The notes under the pieces are model-generated. The model was not told the DNA's origin and made no database searches. It saw nothing but the letters and a program-made list of their open reading frames with translations. A stretch of DNA of 64,000 bases from Williamsia serinedens (GTDB taxonomy: Bacteria; Actinomycetota; Actinomycetes; Mycobacteriales; Mycobacteriaceae): positions 434,001 through 498,000 of the forward strand of contig NZ_JAMTCG010000001.1 of assembly GCF_024171725.1 (NCBI RefSeq), given 5' to 3'. This document shows positions 61,925 to 64,000 of this stretch, one piece after another; the first letter of the stretch is position 1, and each line of letters begins with the position of its first letter. Made by a program: the position numbers and the translations under genes.

Positions 61925-63193
61925 TCATGCAGCGTCGGTTCGTCGCGCGGGCGCGCGTGATCGGTGTTCGTGGCCGGTCGGCGTGCGGATCAGCGCCTCG
62001 TGGGTGTCGTCGTCATCGATCGACGTGGTGACCGCCCAGCCCGGGTTCTGTTTCTGCCGGTTGTGGGTTCGGCACAGGCCGTTTCCGTTCAGGCTGTCGG
62101 TCACCCCGCCGTCGACGTGCGGATGGGCGTGGTCGATCTCGGCGATCGGGGCGTCGCAGTAGGCCATCCGACACGACACGTCGCGCCGGGTGATGAAGCG
62201 ACGCAGCCCTGTCGGGAAGATCCTCGCTCTCGACTCCATCGCGACGAGCGCACCCGACTCCGGGGCGGCGAACAGTCGCCGCAGCGTCACCAACGCGTCC
62301 GCGTCGAGCGTGTCGGATATCAGGCTCCGCGCCGTATCGGCCGGGACCGGTCCGTAGCCCGGAACCTCCGCCGCAGCATTGGAACCGGCGACGAGCGTGT
62401 CGGCAGACATGACGACGTCGACAGACACCGCCACGTCTTCTGCCGCGGCCTTGCCGGTCAGCCGTTCGAGGAGGGTGTCGGCCATGACCTGCGCGTGAGT
62501 CCGGTCCCCGTCGCCGACCAGCCCATCCGCATGCTGCTTCAGGGCGGCGTACGCCGCGATCCCGGCTGTCATCGGCAGCAGCGCCGAGAGCTGCACCATC
62601 GCATCGGGTTTCGGACGCATCGTCACGCGGCGGTCCTTCGGCGCTGAGGCGTTGTCATCCACCACAGCCTGTGGGTCACGTTCGTAGGTGATCCTTTTCG
62701 CCAGCGCCTCGAGCGCCCGGTCGCCGACACTCTCGAGCGTCGACGTATCGGCGCACAGCGCGTGATCGATGATCCGACGGTCCTCGACCTGCAGGTACGC
62801 CGTCTCGCGGACCAGGATCGTCGCCCGCCACTCCGACAGCGAACCCTCCCTCAGACGCGCGAAGGTGTTGGGCATTTCGCTCATCGCACGCGCGAACCCC
62901 AGATGCCGACCTCCGGCGTTGCCGGACGCCCGCCGCGCGAGTGCCACTTCCGCCGACAACCCGCGGCAGCGTCGCTCGACCGGCACACCCCGTTCAGACT
63001 CGGCGGCCGACCGGAGCTCCTGCAGGCGCAGAGTGTCCTCGGCCTGCCCCGCCGCACAGACGGCCTTGATCGACTCCATCAGCGAGATCCGGTCGACGGT
63101 CTCGGCTTCGTCGGCCGCAATCGGTAGATCGGCCAGCGCAGTCATCATCTCGCGCAGTGTCGCGCGGGCGTCGATGGCGCTGGTCGAGTTCAT
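61925..63193 (-). CDS. DUF222/13E12-repeat HNH endonuclease-like protein
   Basis: The 422-residue protein has an N-terminal helical DUF222 domain (LSAEVALARRASGNAGGRHLGFARAM ... LREGSLSEWRATILVRETAYL) and a C-terminal HNH nuclease motif (CDAPIAEIDHAHPHVDGGVTDSLNGNGLCRTHNRQKQ). The family is multi-copy in mycolic-acid actinobacteria, often in 13E12 repeats; function unknown, perhaps mobile or DNA-damage related. ATG 63193 is preferred; an upstream in-frame start at 63307 lacks support. It converges on the M20 gene with an 11-bp gap. Confidence 0.88.
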   Translation of the reverse strand: MNSTSAIDARATLREMMTALADLPIAADEAETVDRISLMESIKAVCAAGQAEDTLRLQELRSAAESERGVPVERRCRGLSAEVALARRASGNAGGRHLGFARAMSEMPNTFARLREGSLSEWRATILVRETAYLQVEDRRIIDHALCADTSTLESVGDRALEALAKRITYERDPQAVVDDNASAPKDRRVTMRPKPDAMVQLSALLPMTAGIAAYAALKQHADGLVGDGDRTHAQVMADTLLERLTGKAAAEDVAVSVDVVMSADTLVAGSNAAAEVPGYGPVPADTARSLISDTLDADALVTLRRLFAAPESGALVAMESRARIFPTGLRRFITRRDVSCRMAYCDAPIAEIDHAHPHVDGGVTDSLNGNGLCRTHNRQKQNPGWAVTTSIDDDDTHEALIRTPTGHEHRSRAPARRTDAA

Positions 63194-63195
63194 GA

Positions 63196-63207
63196 GTACA
63201 TGTGTAC
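63196..63207. promoter_or_regulatory. Short palindrome at the DUF222 gene start
   Basis: GTACA-TG-TGTAC has perfect 5-bp arms and lies 2 nt upstream of the ATG. It could bind a repressor; it does not match the actinobacterial LexA box. Confidence 0.3.
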
Positions 63208-63418
63208 ACGAGGGCTCCGACAACGTGTCCGGGTCAAAGCTGTTCGTGCACAGAACAATTTGTATCCACAGCCCGACGTTCTCCAACCGCCCAACGGATG
63301 GTTCCAACCGCCCAACAGACGTCAGTCGATCGCGTGAACATCACGCTTCCTAGTAACGCTCACTATCGACCCCGGCGACCTCACAGATGTACAACACCCC
63401 ACAGGAAGCGAGCGTCCG

Positions 63419-63913
63419 ATGACCCCTCTTACGAAGTCCACCGTCCGTCGCGTCACCGCCACCGCAGCAGCGGTCGCGGCCGTCGCCGTCATACCGGTCG
63501 CCGGCGCGAACGCCGCCACCGGTGACGAGAGCGTGGCGTACTCACCGACCCTCACCATCCGCCCCGGACCGATCGGCTGCGCAGCCCTCATCCAGACCAC
63601 GAAGCTCCCGCAGACGCGGTCCGGGGCCTACCGCGTCCAGATGAAGGTCGTCCCGTTCGGAATCGACTGCGGCTCGTTCAAGGTCGCCGTCGACTGGCGG
63701 AACACGACGGCCGGCGGCACCGGCGGTCAGGTGAACACCGTCTTGCCCGACGGGAGCATCGAAGGCGCCCCGGGCGGCGTGATCGACGGTTTCGGCTATG
63801 CCCCCGGCGCCGGACGGATCGTCTCGACCATTCACACCTATTCGCAATACGACGAGGCGGGCGAACAGCAGCTGCCCCACATCGCCGGCACCGCGACCTT
63901 CACACTGCGCTGA
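63419..63913 (+). CDS. Small secreted protein of unknown function
   Basis: The 164-residue protein has a clear Sec signal peptide (basic KSTVRR, then TATAAAVAAVAVIPVAGANAA, cut near residue 33). The mature part is about 130 residues and beta-rich, with two cysteines (GCAAL, IDCGS) that may form a disulfide. No family recognised. ATG 63419 has AGGAAG about 11 nt upstream. It is probably exported and soluble or wall-associated. Confidence 0.8.
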   Translation: MTPLTKSTVRRVTATAAAVAAVAVIPVAGANAATGDESVAYSPTLTIRPGPIGCAALIQTTKLPQTRSGAYRVQMKVVPFGIDCGSFKVAVDWRNTTAGGTGGQVNTVLPDGSIEGAPGGVIDGFGYAPGAGRIVSTIHTYSQYDEAGEQQLPHIAGTATFTLR

Positions 63914-64000
63914 CCACCGACGCTCCCGTCTCGGGAAGGCCCGGGGCGGGAGTGTGGTTGTGGTCCATGCAGGCGCGTGTCCGCGCGCCGTCGAGACGAG

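Overview
The window is high-GC DNA from a mycolic-acid actinobacterium (order Mycobacteriales). A Gordonia, Williamsia or Rhodococcus relative fits best. Bases 1-37,051 repeat the gene order of the Mycobacterium tuberculosis Rv1459c-Rv1496 segment almost gene for gene. Two additions, an isolated CrtL-type lycopene cyclase and a 13E12/DUF222 HNH gene, point away from Mycobacterium itself. Several M. tuberculosis features are absent: the SufB intein, a second rip gene, and mazEF4 between mutB and meaB.

Conserved core (1-37,051). A truncated mptB runs leftward off the edge. Divergent from it is sufR-B-D-C-S-U-T (Fe-S assembly), with a SufR operator over the sufR start. Next come an SDR-marR pair, an SDR-lycopene cyclase pair, an ABC-F ATPase and an acyl-CoA ligase. 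Then follow acn-acnR with a perfect AcnR operator, a DUF6676-like membrane protein, ripA, moxR1-DUF58-VWA, fabG1-inhA-hemH (mycolate and haem synthesis), DUF3097, NfeD-stomatin, a secreted chorismate mutase, a SatD-like regulator with a membrane partner, a TVP38 protein, and mutA-mutB-meaB.

RiPP-like island (37,052 to about 47,600). Base composition drops to about 50-55% GC by hand count of single lines, against 68% next door, and codon use loosens. A strongly translated 30-residue ORF, an LLM flavin/F420 oxidoreductase and an amidohydrolase are chained by 4-bp overlaps. After a 94-bp gap come a 58-residue peptide ending in aromatic-x-Ser triplets (HHS-YNS-HSS-HPW) and three consecutive radical SAM genes, again overlapping. 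A spermidine-synthase-fold protein, an HExxH-type peptide hydroxylase and a second LLM oxidoreductase flank the operon. I read this as an uncharacterised peptide-modification system of the FxsB/triceptide type. It is the main discovery candidate in the window.

Nit1C cluster (47,714-56,829). Nine chained genes match the conserved nitrilase/nitrogen-starvation cluster (NitB-NitH) linked to cyanide or nitrile nitrogen use. They include a fused NitE-NitF, an inserted AMP-binding enzyme, a glycosyltransferase, and a second nitrilase paralogue that has lost catalytic Glu and Cys. A GlnR-type box lies upstream.

Tail (56,805-64,000). This part carries a nucleoside hydrolase, a DinB-like protein, an SDR with an N-terminal four-cysteine zinc ribbon, gluconokinase, tRNA-Leu(GAG), an M20 peptidase, a DUF222/HNH protein and a small secreted protein. 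Many genes start 6-8 nt after a TANNNT box, which suggests widespread leaderless transcription.
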